64,000 nucleotides of DNA from NCBI RefSeq assembly GCF_001428025.1, contig NZ_LMSC01000007.1, positions 101,636-165,635 on the forward strand, written 5' to 3'. The DNA is from Phycicoccus sp. Soil748 (GTDB lineage Bacteria; Actinomycetota; Actinomycetes; Actinomycetales; Dermatophilaceae). Under the pieces are notes generated by a model. It searched no databases. It was given only the letters and a program-made list of their open reading frames with translations, and was not told where the DNA came from. How positions within the stretch are numbered: the first letter of the stretch is position 1; every line of letters starts with the position of its first letter. Positions 45,145-54,242 of this stretch are shown piece by piece. Made by a program: the position numbers and the translations under genes.

Positions 45145-46739
45145 CGACCGTGCAGCAGGACCCCGGCAACGCCCGCCCCTCCACCTCAGGCCCCACCCTG
45201 GCCGAGCTCGACGAGGAGGCCCGGAACGCCGCGTTCGACGACCTCCAGGCACGGATGCCGCAGGTCTGGCGCGACATGCGTCGCGACGAGCCCGACGAGT
45301 CGGTGGTCGTCGTGCCCTCGATGACGGTCGACCGGGTCGTGGCGAACGCCGGCGGCATGAACCAGGCCCTGGAGGAACGCTTCCTCTTCTTCCTGCTGCT
45401 GCTGCGCCAGCCCCGCCTGCGGATGGTCTACGTCACGTCCATGCCCATCAACCCGCTGGTGGTGGAGTACTACCTGTCCCTGCTCCCCGGCGTCATCCCC
45501 AGCCACGCCAGGGCCCGCCTGACCCTGGTCCCGGTCGGCGACCCGGGTCCCGAGCCGCTCACCGAGAAGCTGCTGGCACGACCGAGGCTGCTCGCCCAGG
45601 TCCGGTCGCTCATCCCCAACCGCGCGCGGTCCCACCTCATCCCGTACAACACCACCGAGCTCGAGCGCGACCTCGCCCTCGTCCTGGGGATCCCCATGTA
45701 CGGCGCCGACCCGCGGCTGTTCCCCCTCGGCACCAAGACGGGGTGTCGCAGGCTCTTCGGCGAGGCGGGGGTGTCCCACCCCGCGGGGTACGAGGACCTG
45801 CACTCCCGCGCCGACCTCCAGGACGCCCTGCGCGACCTGCGCCGGGCGCGGCCCGGGGCCACCGGGGCGATGGTGAAGCTCAACGAGGGTGTCTCCGGCG
45901 CGGGCAACGCCCTGGTCCGGCTCGACGGGCTGCCACCGGTGGGCGACCCCGACGAGCCGGCGGCGCTGGCGGGTCGCGTCGACACCATGGAGCTCGAGGA
46001 CACACGGGTGCCGGTCGCCGACTACCTCGCCAAGCTGGCCGAGCGTGGGGGCATCGTCGAGGAGCGCATCACCGGCGACGAGGTCCGCAGCCCCAGCGTG
46101 CAGCTGCGCGTGACGCCCCTCGGCGAGGTCGAGCTGCTCTCGACGCACGACCAGGTCCTCGGCGGCCCGAGCGGCCAGTCCTACCTCGGGTGCCGCTTCC
46201 CGGCCGATCCCGCGTACGCAGGGCTCATCACCCGCGACGCCCAGCGGGTGGGGGAGCTGCTGGCCGAGAAGGGGGTGCTGGGGCGTTTCGCGCTCGACTT
46301 CGTCACCGTGCGGGAGGGGGACACGTGGGCGGCGCACGCCATCGAGGTCAACCTGCGCAAGGGGGGCACCACCCACCCGTTCCTCACCCTGCAGTTCCTC
46401 ACCGACGGCAGGTACGACGCGGACACGGGGAGGTTCCTCACCCCCGCCGGGGAGGAGCGGCACCTCGTGGCCACCGACCACCTCGAGCACCCCAGCCTGC
46501 GCGGCCTGCGGGTGGACGACCTGTTCGACCTCGTCGCCTTGGCGGGCCTGCACTTCGACCAGGCCCGCCAGACCGGGGTGGTCTTCCACATGATGAGCGC
46601 CCTGACGGCCTACGGCAGGGTCGGCATGACGGCGATCGCCGAGTCGCCCGAGGCTGCCGAGCGCCTGTACGCCGTGGCGGAGCGGCACCTCCTGGCGGAG
46701 GCGCAGGCCGCCCTGCGCCCCGAGGCCGTGCCGACCTGA
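45141..46739 (+). CDS. PGM1-related ATP-grasp peptide ligase-like protein
   Basis: A 532-residue ATP-grasp protein resembling PGM1, the carboxylate-amine ligase of pheganomycin biosynthesis. Key phrases are GTKTGCRRLFGEAGVSHPAG, VKLNEGVSGAGNALV, GGIVEERITG, the central VQLRVTPLGEVELLSTHDQV and the metal-binding IEVNLRKGGTTHPFL. The N-terminal 150 residues (NAGGMNQALEERFLFFLLLL) and C-terminal region match the same group. Substrates unknown. Its GTG overlaps the cyclase stop, which ties a ligase to a phosphorelay-cyclase operon; no precursor peptide or NRPS gene is nearby. A hairpin terminator follows. Confidence 0.87.
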   Translation: MTTVQQDPGNARPSTSGPTLAELDEEARNAAFDDLQARMPQVWRDMRRDEPDESVVVVPSMTVDRVVANAGGMNQALEERFLFFLLLLRQPRLRMVYVTSMPINPLVVEYYLSLLPGVIPSHARARLTLVPVGDPGPEPLTEKLLARPRLLAQVRSLIPNRARSHLIPYNTTELERDLALVLGIPMYGADPRLFPLGTKTGCRRLFGEAGVSHPAGYEDLHSRADLQDALRDLRRARPGATGAMVKLNEGVSGAGNALVRLDGLPPVGDPDEPAALAGRVDTMELEDTRVPVADYLAKLAERGGIVEERITGDEVRSPSVQLRVTPLGEVELLSTHDQVLGGPSGQSYLGCRFPADPAYAGLITRDAQRVGELLAEKGVLGRFALDFVTVREGDTWAAHAIEVNLRKGGTTHPFLTLQFLTDGRYDADTGRFLTPAGEERHLVATDHLEHPSLRGLRVDDLFDLVALAGLHFDQARQTGVVFHMMSALTAYGRVGMTAIAESPEAAERLYAVAERHLLAEAQAALRPEAVPT

Positions 46740-46767
46740 CTGCCGACCTGACTGTTCGACCTGACTG
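46731..46767 (+). repeat. Short tandem repeat across the stop of the ATP-grasp gene
   Basis: Three near-identical units of 12-13 bases, CCGACCTGACTG twice and TTCGACCTGACTG once, run from the last codons of the ligase gene into its 3' region. The first unit carries the TGA stop. Confidence 0.8.
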
Positions 46768-46771
46768 CCCG

Positions 46772-46806
46772 CCTGACCGCCCCGGCCCCTCCCCGGGACG
46801 GTCAGG
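46772..46806 (+). terminator. Hairpin terminator of the kinase-cyclase-ligase operon
   Basis: 14-base arms (46772-46785 and 46793-46806) with one mismatch, closed by a 7-base loop, about 33 bases after the stop codon. No U-tract. It would also serve the minus-strand small gene. Confidence 0.72.
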
Positions 46807-46819
46807 GGACGTCGGTGGC

Positions 46820-47005
46820 TCACGGGGCGATGACCGTGGCGTGCAGCAGGGCCTCGACGAGCGCCTGCCGCCAGGTGACCCGCGCGGTACCGGTGCGGCA
46901 CGAGGCGCCGCCGCAACGGCACTCCCACCCCCAGCGGCTGCCCACGCGGCGTACGGCGGGGTGGTGGTGCGCGCCGTCGGGACGGTGTCGGTGGGTGGTC
47001 GTCAT
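46820..47005 (-). CDS. Small Cys/His-rich protein
   Basis: A 61-residue protein. The N-terminus is rich in His (TTTHRHRPDGAHHHPAVR); the centre GWECRCGGASCRTG has three Cys close together, suggesting zinc binding; the C-terminus (TWRQALVEALLHATVIAP) is helical. The ATG at 47005 is preceded at five bases by a perfect GAGGAGG, a better ribosome site than most genes here. I do not know the family. It lies between the signalling operon and the Crp gene, on the opposite strand, so it can be under control of the latter; this is speculation. Confidence 0.68.
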   Translation of the reverse strand: MTTTHRHRPDGAHHHPAVRRVGSRWGWECRCGGASCRTGTARVTWRQALVEALLHATVIAP

Positions 47006-47107
47006 GGCGTCCTCCTCGTGCCTGGCCGGCGGACCGGCCTCCTCGGGTGCTGCACCTCCACGGTGCTGCCGGGGGTCCGGCGGGTCTGTGCTCCCCGGCA
47101 CCCCCGC

Positions 47108-47127
47108 TGTGTGCCGCCCGTGACACA
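47108..47127. promoter_or_regulatory. Candidate Crp-type palindrome
   Basis: TGTGT and ACACA flank ten bases, an arrangement similar to the TGTGA-N6-TCACA pattern of Crp sites though with imperfect spacing. It lies 29 bases upstream of the Crp-family gene and 100 bases from the small minus-strand gene, so it could be an autoregulatory operator. Found by eye; not tested against a background. Confidence 0.35.
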
Positions 47128-47155
47128 GCCGGTCGGGCCGTGCTGGACTGGCCGC

Positions 47156-47827
47156 ATGGAGTGGCGGCTGCTCGGCGGTCTGTCCGAGCAGGAGCGCCGG
47201 GCGGTCATCGCGGGCACCCAGCGGCACCGCTACCGCGCGGCGGAGGTCGTGTTCCACGAGGGTGACCTCGCCGACACCCTGCACTTCGTGGCCGAGGGGC
47301 GGGTCGCCGCACGCCGGACGACGGTCACGGGGGAGAGCGCGACCTTCGCGGTCATGGGACCGGGCGAGGCCTTCGGGGAGATGGCGATGCTCACACCGGG
47401 CGGACGACGCACGTCGTCCGTGGTGGCCCTCGAGCCGGCCGTGACGCTCAGCCTGCGGTTCGTGGAGTTCGACCGGCTGCGCCACGCCCACCCCGGCGTC
47501 GAGCGGCTCCTCGTCGACGTCCTCGCCGAGCGCGTGGTGCGGTTGTCGGACCACCTGGTGGAGGCCCTCTACGTGCCCGCCGACCAGCGGGTGGTGCGCC
47601 GCCTCGCCGCACTGTGCGACCAGTACGGCGTGGGTGGTGGTAACGGGGTGCCGACGCGGATCCCGTTGACCCAGAACGAGATCGCGGACCTCGGTGGCAC
47701 CTCACGTTCGACGGCCAACCGGGTGCTGCAGGCCCTCGCCGGCGATGGGGTGGTGGCCCTGCGCCGGGGGCACGTGGACGTCGTCGACCAGGACGCCCTG
47801 CGCAGGCGCGCCGACTCCGTCGGCTGA
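47156..47827 (+). CDS. Crp/Fnr family transcriptional regulator
   Basis: A 223-residue regulator. The N-terminal cyclic-nucleotide-binding fold has FHEGDLADTLHFVAEGRVAA and the phosphate-binding cassette GEAFGEMAMLTPGGRRTSSV, with the Glu and Arg used by cAMP receptors. There are no Fnr-type N-terminal cysteines. The C-terminal winged helix contains LTQNEIADLGGTSRSTANRV as recognition region. It probably responds to cAMP. A nucleotide cyclase gene 2 kb upstream and on the same strand could supply its ligand; that link is inference. Confidence 0.9.
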   Translation: MEWRLLGGLSEQERRAVIAGTQRHRYRAAEVVFHEGDLADTLHFVAEGRVAARRTTVTGESATFAVMGPGEAFGEMAMLTPGGRRTSSVVALEPAVTLSLRFVEFDRLRHAHPGVERLLVDVLAERVVRLSDHLVEALYVPADQRVVRRLAALCDQYGVGGGNGVPTRIPLTQNEIADLGGTSRSTANRVLQALAGDGVVALRRGHVDVVDQDALRRRADSVG

Positions 47828-47866
47828 CGGAGGCGGCGTGGACGGGTGCCGCCATACCCTCGACCG

Positions 47867-48202
47867 ATGACGCAGGCACCCGGCGACCCGGCCGGCCCGC
47901 CGCATGCCGTGGCCGACGCGGGCAACCGGTGGATCTTCCCCGAGCTGCTCGAGGAGGGACTCGAGCCGTGGACCGTGAAGCGGCTCTGCTTCGGTGGCTC
48001 GCCCACCCCCACCCACTACGTCGAGGTCGACGGGCTGCTCGAGGCGGCCGTGGGCTCCCTCGAGGCCCACGCGGCGTACAACGCGGCGCTGCCGCCCGAG
48101 TTCCCCTCACCGCGGGAGCTGATCACCATGGTGCTGGGCTGGGGCGGCAGGGCCGCGGGGGTCGAGCACGCCGTGACGTTCGACGTGGTCGACCGCCGCT
48201 GA
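47867..48202 (+). pseudogene. C-terminal fragment of a PIG-L deacetylase-like protein
   Basis: A 111-residue frame, NRWIFPELLEEGLEPWTVKR onward, matches the C-terminal third of PIG-L/LmbE deacetylases (the ANRWxFPELLxEGLEP and HYVEVDGLLEAAVGSLEAH region). The catalytic AHPDD part that should precede it by about 120 residues is missing, and the upstream 40 bases show no remnant. It is probably a 5'-truncated gene; a small protein kept for another purpose is possible because the frame is intact and codon use is normal. ATG 47867 is available, 39 bases after the Crp gene stop. Confidence 0.6.
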
Positions 48203-48226
48203 CCCAGCGACCAGGAAGGCCCGGCC

Positions 48227-49720
48227 TCAGCGGGACTGGACCTCGCGGATCCACGCCTCCACGTCGGCGGACGTGCGGGGCATGCCGGCGGACAGGTTCT
48301 CGTGGCCGTCGGCCGTCACGAGGACGTCGTCCTCGATGCGCACGCCGATGCCGCGGAACCTCTCGGGCGCCTTGAGGTCGTCGGCCTTGAAGTAGAGCCC
48401 CGGCTCGACGGTCAGCACCATGCCGGGCTGCAGCTCGGCGTCCATGTACTCCTCGCGGGTCGCGAGGGCGCAGTCGTGGACGTCGAGGCCGAGGTGGTGG
48501 CTCGTGCCGTGGACCATCCAGCGACGGTGGTACTGGCCGTGCTCCTTGTCGAGCGTCCCCTCCACGTCGACGCCCTCGGGAAGCAGGCCCCAGGCGTGCA
48601 GGTGCTCGGCGATGACGCGGATGGCGGCGGCGTGCACGTCGGAGAACTTGTTGCCCGGCTTCACCGCGGCGAGGCCCGCCTCCTGCGCGGCGTACACGGC
48701 GTCGTAGACCTCGCGCTGCGCGTCGGTGAACGTGCCGCTCGCCGGGAGGGTGCGGGTGATGTCGGCGGTGAAGAGGGAGTCGACCTCGACGCCGGCGTCG
48801 AGCAGGACGAGGTCGCCCTCGCGGATCTCGCCGGTGTTCTTGATCCAGTGCAGCGTGGTGGCGTGGTCGCCGGCGGCGCAGATCGAGTCGTAGCCGACGC
48901 CGTTGCCCTCGTGGCGCGCGGTGAGGCCGAAGACGCCCTCGACCCAGCGCTCGCCGCGGCCCTTGGCGACGGCCTCGGGCAGGTCGGCGATGACGGCCTC
49001 GAACCCGTGGTGCGTCGCCTCGACGGCCTTGCGCATCTCCTCGACCTCCCACTCGTCCTTGGTCATCCGCAGGTGGGAGAGGAAGTGGGCGAGCTCGTCA
49101 TCGGTCTCGGAGAGCGCGTCGTGGTCGGTGTTCTCGTGCGCGCGAGACTCGTCGAGCTGCCGGGTCAGGTCACGGTCGGCGTCGCGGACCAGGCGCACCG
49201 TCACCTCGCCCGAGTCCTTGGCGACGGCGTCGGCGAACTCGTCGATGTGGCGGGCGGTGACCCCGAGCTCGGTCTCGACGTCCTCGAGGGTGGGGCGTGC
49301 CCCGACCCAGAACTCGCCGTACCGGGCGTCGGCGAAGAACTCGTCGCTGTCGCGACCTGCGAGGGGGCGGAAGTACAGGACCGCCTCGTGGGTGCCGTCG
49401 TCACGGGGCTCCATCACGAGGACGGCGTCCGGCTCGCGGTCGCCACCCAGCCCGGTGAGGTGGACGAAGGCGGTGTGGGGACGGAAGACGTAGTCGGTGT
49501 CGTTGGTGCGCACCTTCAGGCCCCCGGCGGGGACGACGAGCCGGTCGCCCTCGAAGGCCTTGCTGACCGCGGCGCGACGCTCGGCGGCGTACCGGGCGGC
49601 CTCGCTCAGCCCGCTCGGCCCCGGTGGGCGCGGGGCCCAGTCCTCGGCCACGAACGCCCGGAACTCGTCGGTCGTGGGGCGGGCGCGGTTCTCCGGCTTG
49701 GTCTGCTCTTCGCTGCTCAC
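48227..49720 (-). CDS. pepP: Xaa-Pro aminopeptidase (M24)
   Basis: A 497-residue metallopeptidase that removes N-terminal residues before proline. The N-terminal domain reads DTDYVFRPHTAFVHLTGLGG; the pita-bread catalytic domain supplies five ligands: Asp pair in VLLDAGVEVDSLFTADITRT, His in GTSHHLGLDVHD, Glu in LTVEPGLYF and Glu in GVRIEDDVLV. Length and order match PepP. GTG 49720 is the start; there is a 30-residue N-terminal extension before the usual beginning. It converges on the deacetylase fragment with 24 bases between stops. Confidence 0.93.
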   Translation of the reverse strand: MSSEEQTKPENRARPTTDEFRAFVAEDWAPRPPGPSGLSEAARYAAERRAAVSKAFEGDRLVVPAGGLKVRTNDTDYVFRPHTAFVHLTGLGGDREPDAVLVMEPRDDGTHEAVLYFRPLAGRDSDEFFADARYGEFWVGARPTLEDVETELGVTARHIDEFADAVAKDSGEVTVRLVRDADRDLTRQLDESRAHENTDHDALSETDDELAHFLSHLRMTKDEWEVEEMRKAVEATHHGFEAVIADLPEAVAKGRGERWVEGVFGLTARHEGNGVGYDSICAAGDHATTLHWIKNTGEIREGDLVLLDAGVEVDSLFTADITRTLPASGTFTDAQREVYDAVYAAQEAGLAAVKPGNKFSDVHAAAIRVIAEHLHAWGLLPEGVDVEGTLDKEHGQYHRRWMVHGTSHHLGLDVHDCALATREEYMDAELQPGMVLTVEPGLYFKADDLKAPERFRGIGVRIEDDVLVTADGHENLSAGMPRTSADVEAWIREVQSR

Positions 49721-49825
49721 CCCCGCATCGTGCCACGGTCGTCCGCCGTGCGGCAGGCGCCGGGGGAGAGCCGGGTTGGTCAGCCGGCCGGGCTGCTGAT
49801 CGGTCGGCTGGTCATCGGCTGCTGG

Positions 49826-50827
49826 TCAGCTGGGGGACAGCAGGGCGAGCACGGCCTTCTCGATGGCCACCTGACGACGCTCCGGACTGCGGAAGCGGCT
49901 CGGGTCGACGTCGATGAGGGTGCCGGACTCGTAGCTGTCGAGCACCCGGGGGTCGATGTAGGAGCTCTTGGCGATGGTCGGGGTGTTGCCGAGGTAGCTG
50001 GCGACCTCCTCGACGGCCGCCTTGATGGCGCGCTTGCGCGAGGCCTTGGTGTCGCCGGGCTCGGTGCTGGAACGCAGGGCCACCGCGGCGAGCACCGTCG
50101 CGTGCCAGGTGCGGAAGTCCTTGGCGGTCATCTCGCCGCCGAGCAGCTCGCGCAGGTAGGCGTTGACGGTCGTCGCGTCCAGGTCGGCCCACCGGCTGCG
50201 GTCCTGGTAGGCCAGCAGCCGCTTGCTGGCCGAGCGACGGCGGCGCATCCGCTCCAGCGCCTCGATGGCAGCGGAGTCGTCGATCTCGATGCAGTGCTCG
50301 ATGCCTGACTTCCCCACGAAGCAGAACACGATGACGTCGCCCTTGCGGCGCACGTGCTGGCGCTCCAGCGTCGTCAGCCCGAACGACCCGTTGTCCTCGG
50401 TGTAGGCGTCGTTGCCGATGCGGAAGTAGCCGAGGTCGAGCAGGCGCACGGCGGCGGCGGCCGCCCGGTGCATTGGCATCCCCTCGGCGGCGAGGTCGCT
50501 CAGCACGCGCTTGCGGGCGGCTGGGAGGCGGGTGGCGGCGCCGAGCACGCGGTCGAACTTCGCCGCGTCCCGCTTCACCCGCCAGTCGGGGTGGTAGAGG
50601 TACTGGCGCCGGCCCGCGACGTCGGTGCCGACGGCCTGGATGTGCCCGTTGGGGGCGGGGCAGATCCACACGTTGCTCCACGCTGGCGGGATCGCCAGGG
50701 ACCGGATGCGCTCGACCTCCTCGGCGGGCAGGCGCACCCCGTCGGCGTCGAGGTAGACGAAGCCCTTGCCCGCCCGACGGCGGGTCCAGCCGCGGGAGGC
50801 GGGGGAGACGGTGCGCAAGCGAGCCAT
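49826..50827 (-). CDS. DNA topoisomerase IB
   Basis: A 333-residue bacterial type IB topoisomerase, related to the poxviral and eukaryotic enzymes, which relaxes supercoils through a 3'-phosphotyrosine. The likely nucleophile is Tyr290 in KSSYIDPRVLDSYESG; other active-site residues are Arg136 (YFRIGND), and Arg239 and His242 in TAKDFRTWHAT. The N-terminal DNA clamp domain (GFVYLDADGVRLPAEEVERI) is present. Such enzymes are accessory in bacteria and scattered by transfer. It is alone on its strand between pepP and glpD. Confidence 0.93.
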   Translation of the reverse strand: MARLRTVSPASRGWTRRRAGKGFVYLDADGVRLPAEEVERIRSLAIPPAWSNVWICPAPNGHIQAVGTDVAGRRQYLYHPDWRVKRDAAKFDRVLGAATRLPAARKRVLSDLAAEGMPMHRAAAAAVRLLDLGYFRIGNDAYTEDNGSFGLTTLERQHVRRKGDVIVFCFVGKSGIEHCIEIDDSAAIEALERMRRRRSASKRLLAYQDRSRWADLDATTVNAYLRELLGGEMTAKDFRTWHATVLAAVALRSSTEPGDTKASRKRAIKAAVEEVASYLGNTPTIAKSSYIDPRVLDSYESGTLIDVDPSRFRSPERRQVAIEKAVLALLSPS

Positions 50828-50890
50828 GACCGGACCCTAAGCGAGAACCGCAGGTCAGGCCCTGTCGGAGAGGTGCTGGAGGACTGCGGG

Positions 50891-52606
50891 TCAGATCCGG
50901 TCGTCGGGACCGCTGCGCCGTGCCTTGTCGGCGGAGGCGTCGTCGGGCATCGTCTGGCTGACCCGCTCCGCCTCGACCCGCCCGAGGTACATCGCGATCT
51001 CCTCGGCGGTCCGCTGCTCGTTCCAGCCCAGCACCGGGGCCACCAGCGCGGCGGCGTGCGGCGCCGCCGACACCCCCCGGTCCCAGGCCTCGATGGAGAT
51101 CCGGGTACGGCGCGTGAGCACGTCGGTGAGGTGCAGCGCACCCTCGTGCGACGCGGCGTACACGACCTCCGCGCGCAGGTGGTCCTCGGCGCCCTCGAGG
51201 GGCTCGCCGAGCTCGGGGCGCTCGGCGACGAGGTCGAGCACCTCCTGGGCCAGCACGCCGTACCGGCGCAGCAGGTGCTCCACGCGCGCGACGTGCAGGC
51301 CGGCGTCCTTGGCGAGGGTGTGCCGCTGGTTCCACACGGCGGGGAAGCCGACCGCGCCGACCAGGGGCACGGTGTCGGTGGTGGACTCGGGGACCCGGCG
51401 CGAGATGGCCTGCACCGCCTCGTCGACGGCGTCCTTGGCCATGACCCGGTACGTCGTGTACTTGCCACCCGCGACCACGACGAGACCGGGGGCGCTGTGG
51501 GCCACGACGTGCTCGCGCGAGAGCTTGCTCGTCGACTCGGACTCCCCCGCGAGCAGGGGGCGCAGGCCGGCGTAGACGCCCTCGACGTCCTCGTGGGTCA
51601 GCGGCGTCTGCAGGACCCGGTTGACGTGGTCGAGCACGTAGTCGATGTCGACGCGGGTGGCTGCGGGGTGGGCCTTGTCGAGCGCCCAGTCGGTGTCCGT
51701 GGTGCCGATGATCCAGTGGCGGCCCCACGGGATCACGAAGAGGACCGACTTCTCGGTGCGCAGGATCAGGCCCGTCGAGGAGTGGATGCGGTCGCGTGGG
51801 ACGACCAGGTGGATGCCCTTGGACGCCCGGACGTGGAACTGTCCGCGCTCGCCGACCATCGCCTGGGTGTCGTCGGTCCAGACGCCGGTCGCGTTGACGA
51901 TCTGCCGGGCGTTGATGACGAACTCCTCGTCGGTGAGCTTGTCGATCGCCCGGACCCCGGTGACGCGCTCGCCCTGGCGCAGGAAGCCGATGGCCGCGAC
52001 GCGATTGGCGACGTGGGCGCCGTAGTGGGCCGCGGTGCGCGCGAGCTCCATGGTGTGGCGGGCGTCGTCGACCTGGGCGTCGTAGTACTGGACCGCGCCG
52101 GTGAGGGCGTCGCTCCTCAGGCTGGGCATGAGCCGCAGCGCCTGGCGCCGCGTGAGGTGGCGGTGGTGGGGCAGGCCGGCACCGCCGCTCGAGGCCATCG
52201 CCATGGCGTCGTAGAGGGCGATGCCCGAGCCGACGTAGGCGCGCTCCCACACGTGGTGGTTGAGCGGGTAGAGGAACGGGACAGGGCGCACGAGGTGGGG
52301 CGCCAGGCGGGTCAGCAGCAGCCCGCGCTCGTGCAGGGCCTCCTTGACCAGGGCGAAGTCGAGCATCTCGAGGTAGCGCAGGCCGCCGTGGATGAGCTTG
52401 CTGGAGCGCGAGGAGGTCCCGCTGGCGAAGTCGCGCTGCTCGATGAGCCCGGTGGACAGCCCGCGGGTGACGGCGTCGAGGGCCGTGCCGCTGCCGACGA
52501 CACCGCCGCCGATGACCAGCAGCTCGAGCTCCTCGCCGGACCTGAGTGCCTCGATGGCCTGCTGCCTCGCCTGCGGCGACAGCCCTGCGGCGGATCCGGT
52601 GCTCAT
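50891..52606 (-). CDS. glpD: Aerobic glycerol-3-phosphate dehydrogenase
   Basis: A 571-residue FAD enzyme of the membrane periphery that oxidises glycerol-3-phosphate to dihydroxyacetone phosphate and passes electrons to quinone. [20 protein letters not shown] is the FAD-binding fold; [16 protein letters not shown] is the family signature; [18 protein letters not shown] lies in the C-terminal part. The C-terminal alpha-helical domain follows. Its start overlaps the glpK stop by 4 bases, making a glycerol operon without glpF. Confidence 0.95.
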   Translation of the reverse strand: MSTGSAAGLSPQARQQAIEALRSGEELELLVIGGGVVGSGTALDAVTRGLSTGLIEQRDFASGTSSRSSKLIHGGLRYLEMLDFALVKEALHERGLLLTRLAPHLVRPVPFLYPLNHHVWERAYVGSGIALYDAMAMASSGGAGLPHHRHLTRRQALRLMPSLRSDALTGAVQYYDAQVDDARHTMELARTAAHYGAHVANRVAAIGFLRQGERVTGVRAIDKLTDEEFVINARQIVNATGVWTDDTQAMVGERGQFHVRASKGIHLVVPRDRIHSSTGLILRTEKSVLFVIPWGRHWIIGTTDTDWALDKAHPAATRVDIDYVLDHVNRVLQTPLTHEDVEGVYAGLRPLLAGESESTSKLSREHVVAHSAPGLVVVAGGKYTTYRVMAKDAVDEAVQAISRRVPESTTDTVPLVGAVGFPAVWNQRHTLAKDAGLHVARVEHLLRRYGVLAQEVLDLVAERPELGEPLEGAEDHLRAEVVYAASHEGALHLTDVLTRRTRISIEAWDRGVSAAPHAAALVAPVLGWNEQRTAEEIAMYLGRVEAERVSQTMPDDASADKARRSGPDDRI

Positions 52607-54132
52607 GCCTGCTCCTCGTCGACGTCGACCCAGTCAAGGGTGCGCTGCACGGCCTTGCGCCACCCGGCGTACCCGTCGGCGCGCTGCTTGTCGCTCCAGC
52701 TGGGCGACCACCGCTCGGACTCCTGCCAGTTGGCGCGCAGCTCCTGCGTGTCCTTCCAGAAGCCGGTGGCCAGACCAGCAGCGTAGGCCGCGCCCAGCGC
52801 GGTGGTCTCGGCGACCACAGGGCGTGAGACGGGGACGCCGAGGATGTCGGCCTGGAGCTGCATGCAGAGGCTGTTGGCCGTGACCCCGCCGTCGACCTTG
52901 AGCACCTCGAGCTCGACCCCGGAGTCGGCGGTCATGGCGTCGGCGACGTCGCGGCTCTGGTAACAGATCGCCTCGAGCGTGGCCCGCGCGAGGTGGGCGT
53001 TGGTGTTGAACCTGCTCATGCCGACGATGGCGCCGCGGGCGTCCGGTCTCCAGTAGGGGGCGAAGAGCCCGGAGAACGCCGGGACGAAGTACATCCCGCC
53101 GGCATCGTCGACCGAGCGGGCGAGGCGCTCGACGTCGCTGGCGCCGGAGATGATGCCGAGCTGGTCGCGCAGCCACTGCACCGCCGACCCGGTGACGGCG
53201 ATCGAGCCCTCGAGCGCGTAGACCGGCTGGGCGTCGCCGAGCTGGTAGGCGACGGTGGTGAGGAGCCCCGACTTGCTGCGGACGATCTCCTCGCCGGTGT
53301 TGAGGAGCATGAAGTTGCCGGTGCCGTAGGTGTTCTTGGCCTCGCCGGGGCTGAAGCAGACCTGGCCCACGGTGGCTGCGTGCTGGTCGCCGAGGTCGCC
53401 GGACAGGGCCACCTCGCCGCCGAGGGGCCCGCCGGCCCGTGTCGTGCCGTACAGCCGGGGGTCCGAGCTCGGCCGGATCTCGGGAAGCATCGAGCGCGGG
53501 ATGTCGAAGAAGGACAGCAGCTCGTCGTCCCAGTCGAGGGTGCGCAGGTCCATCAGCATCGTGCGGCTGGCGTTGGTGACGTCGGTGACGTGGACGCCGC
53601 CGTCGGTCCCGCCTGTGAGGTTCCACAGCAGCCAGGTGTCGATGGTGCCGAAGATCGCGTCGCCCTTCTCCGCGGCGGCCCGGGCACCGTCGACGTTCTC
53701 GAGGACCCACTGCACCTTGCCTGCGGCGAAGTAGGCAGCCGGGGGGATGCCGGCGCGCTCTCGGATGACGTCACCCCGGCCGGACTGGTCCAGGGCGCGA
53801 GCGATCCGGTCGGTGCGGGTGTCCTGCCAGACGATCGCGTTGTGCAGCGGGCGGCCGGTCCGGCGGTTCCAGACCACGGTGGTCTCGCGCTGGTTGGTGA
53901 TGCCGAGGGCCGCCAGGTCGGAGGCCTGCAGGTCGAGCCGCGCCAGGGTCGAGGCGATGACGGTCTGGGTGCGCTCCCAGATCTCCAGCGGGCTGTGCTC
54001 GACCCATCCGGCGCGGGGGAGGATCTGCTCGTGCTCGAGCTGGCGCCTGCCGACCTCGGCTCCGTCGTGGTCGAACACCATGAACCGCGTGCTCGTCGTT
54101 CCCTGGTCAACCGCTCCGACGAAATCGGCCAT
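52603..54132 (-). CDS. glpK: Glycerol kinase
   Basis: A 509-residue FGGY kinase that phosphorylates glycerol with ATP. The N-terminus [19 protein letters not shown] is the phosphate-binding strand; [19 protein letters not shown] and [10 protein letters not shown] are glycerol-kinase motifs; [16 protein letters not shown] closes the second domain. It heads the glpK-glpD operon; its start at 54132 lies 110 bases from a 36-bp dyad and 197 from the divergent MarR gene, so joint control is possible. Confidence 0.96.
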   Translation of the reverse strand: MADFVGAVDQGTTSTRFMVFDHDGAEVGRRQLEHEQILPRAGWVEHSPLEIWERTQTVIASTLARLDLQASDLAALGITNQRETTVVWNRRTGRPLHNAIVWQDTRTDRIARALDQSGRGDVIRERAGIPPAAYFAAGKVQWVLENVDGARAAAEKGDAIFGTIDTWLLWNLTGGTDGGVHVTDVTNASRTMLMDLRTLDWDDELLSFFDIPRSMLPEIRPSSDPRLYGTTRAGGPLGGEVALSGDLGDQHAATVGQVCFSPGEAKNTYGTGNFMLLNTGEEIVRSKSGLLTTVAYQLGDAQPVYALEGSIAVTGSAVQWLRDQLGIISGASDVERLARSVDDAGGMYFVPAFSGLFAPYWRPDARGAIVGMSRFNTNAHLARATLEAICYQSRDVADAMTADSGVELEVLKVDGGVTANSLCMQLQADILGVPVSRPVVAETTALGAAYAAGLATGFWKDTQELRANWQESERWSPSWSDKQRADGYAGWRKAVQRTLDWVDVDEEQA

Positions 54133-54242
54133 GCCCCGACCCTAGTGGCGCCGACAAGCCCCCTCCCGGCGCGTCCCCACCCGACTCCCCTCGGCGGCCG
54201 TGGCCGCCCATCCGGGGAGCGCGGGACGTGCGGTGAGCACCG

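Noticed and set aside
45743..47155. Extension of the Crp gene by about 470 residues upstream
   Set aside because: The added part is the shifted frame of the ATP-grasp gene; a normal Crp N-terminus begins at ATG 47156.
40905..48202. Secondary-metabolite cluster around the PGM1-like ligase
   Set aside because: No precursor peptide, NRPS, PKS, transporter or tailoring genes are present; the neighbours are signalling genes.
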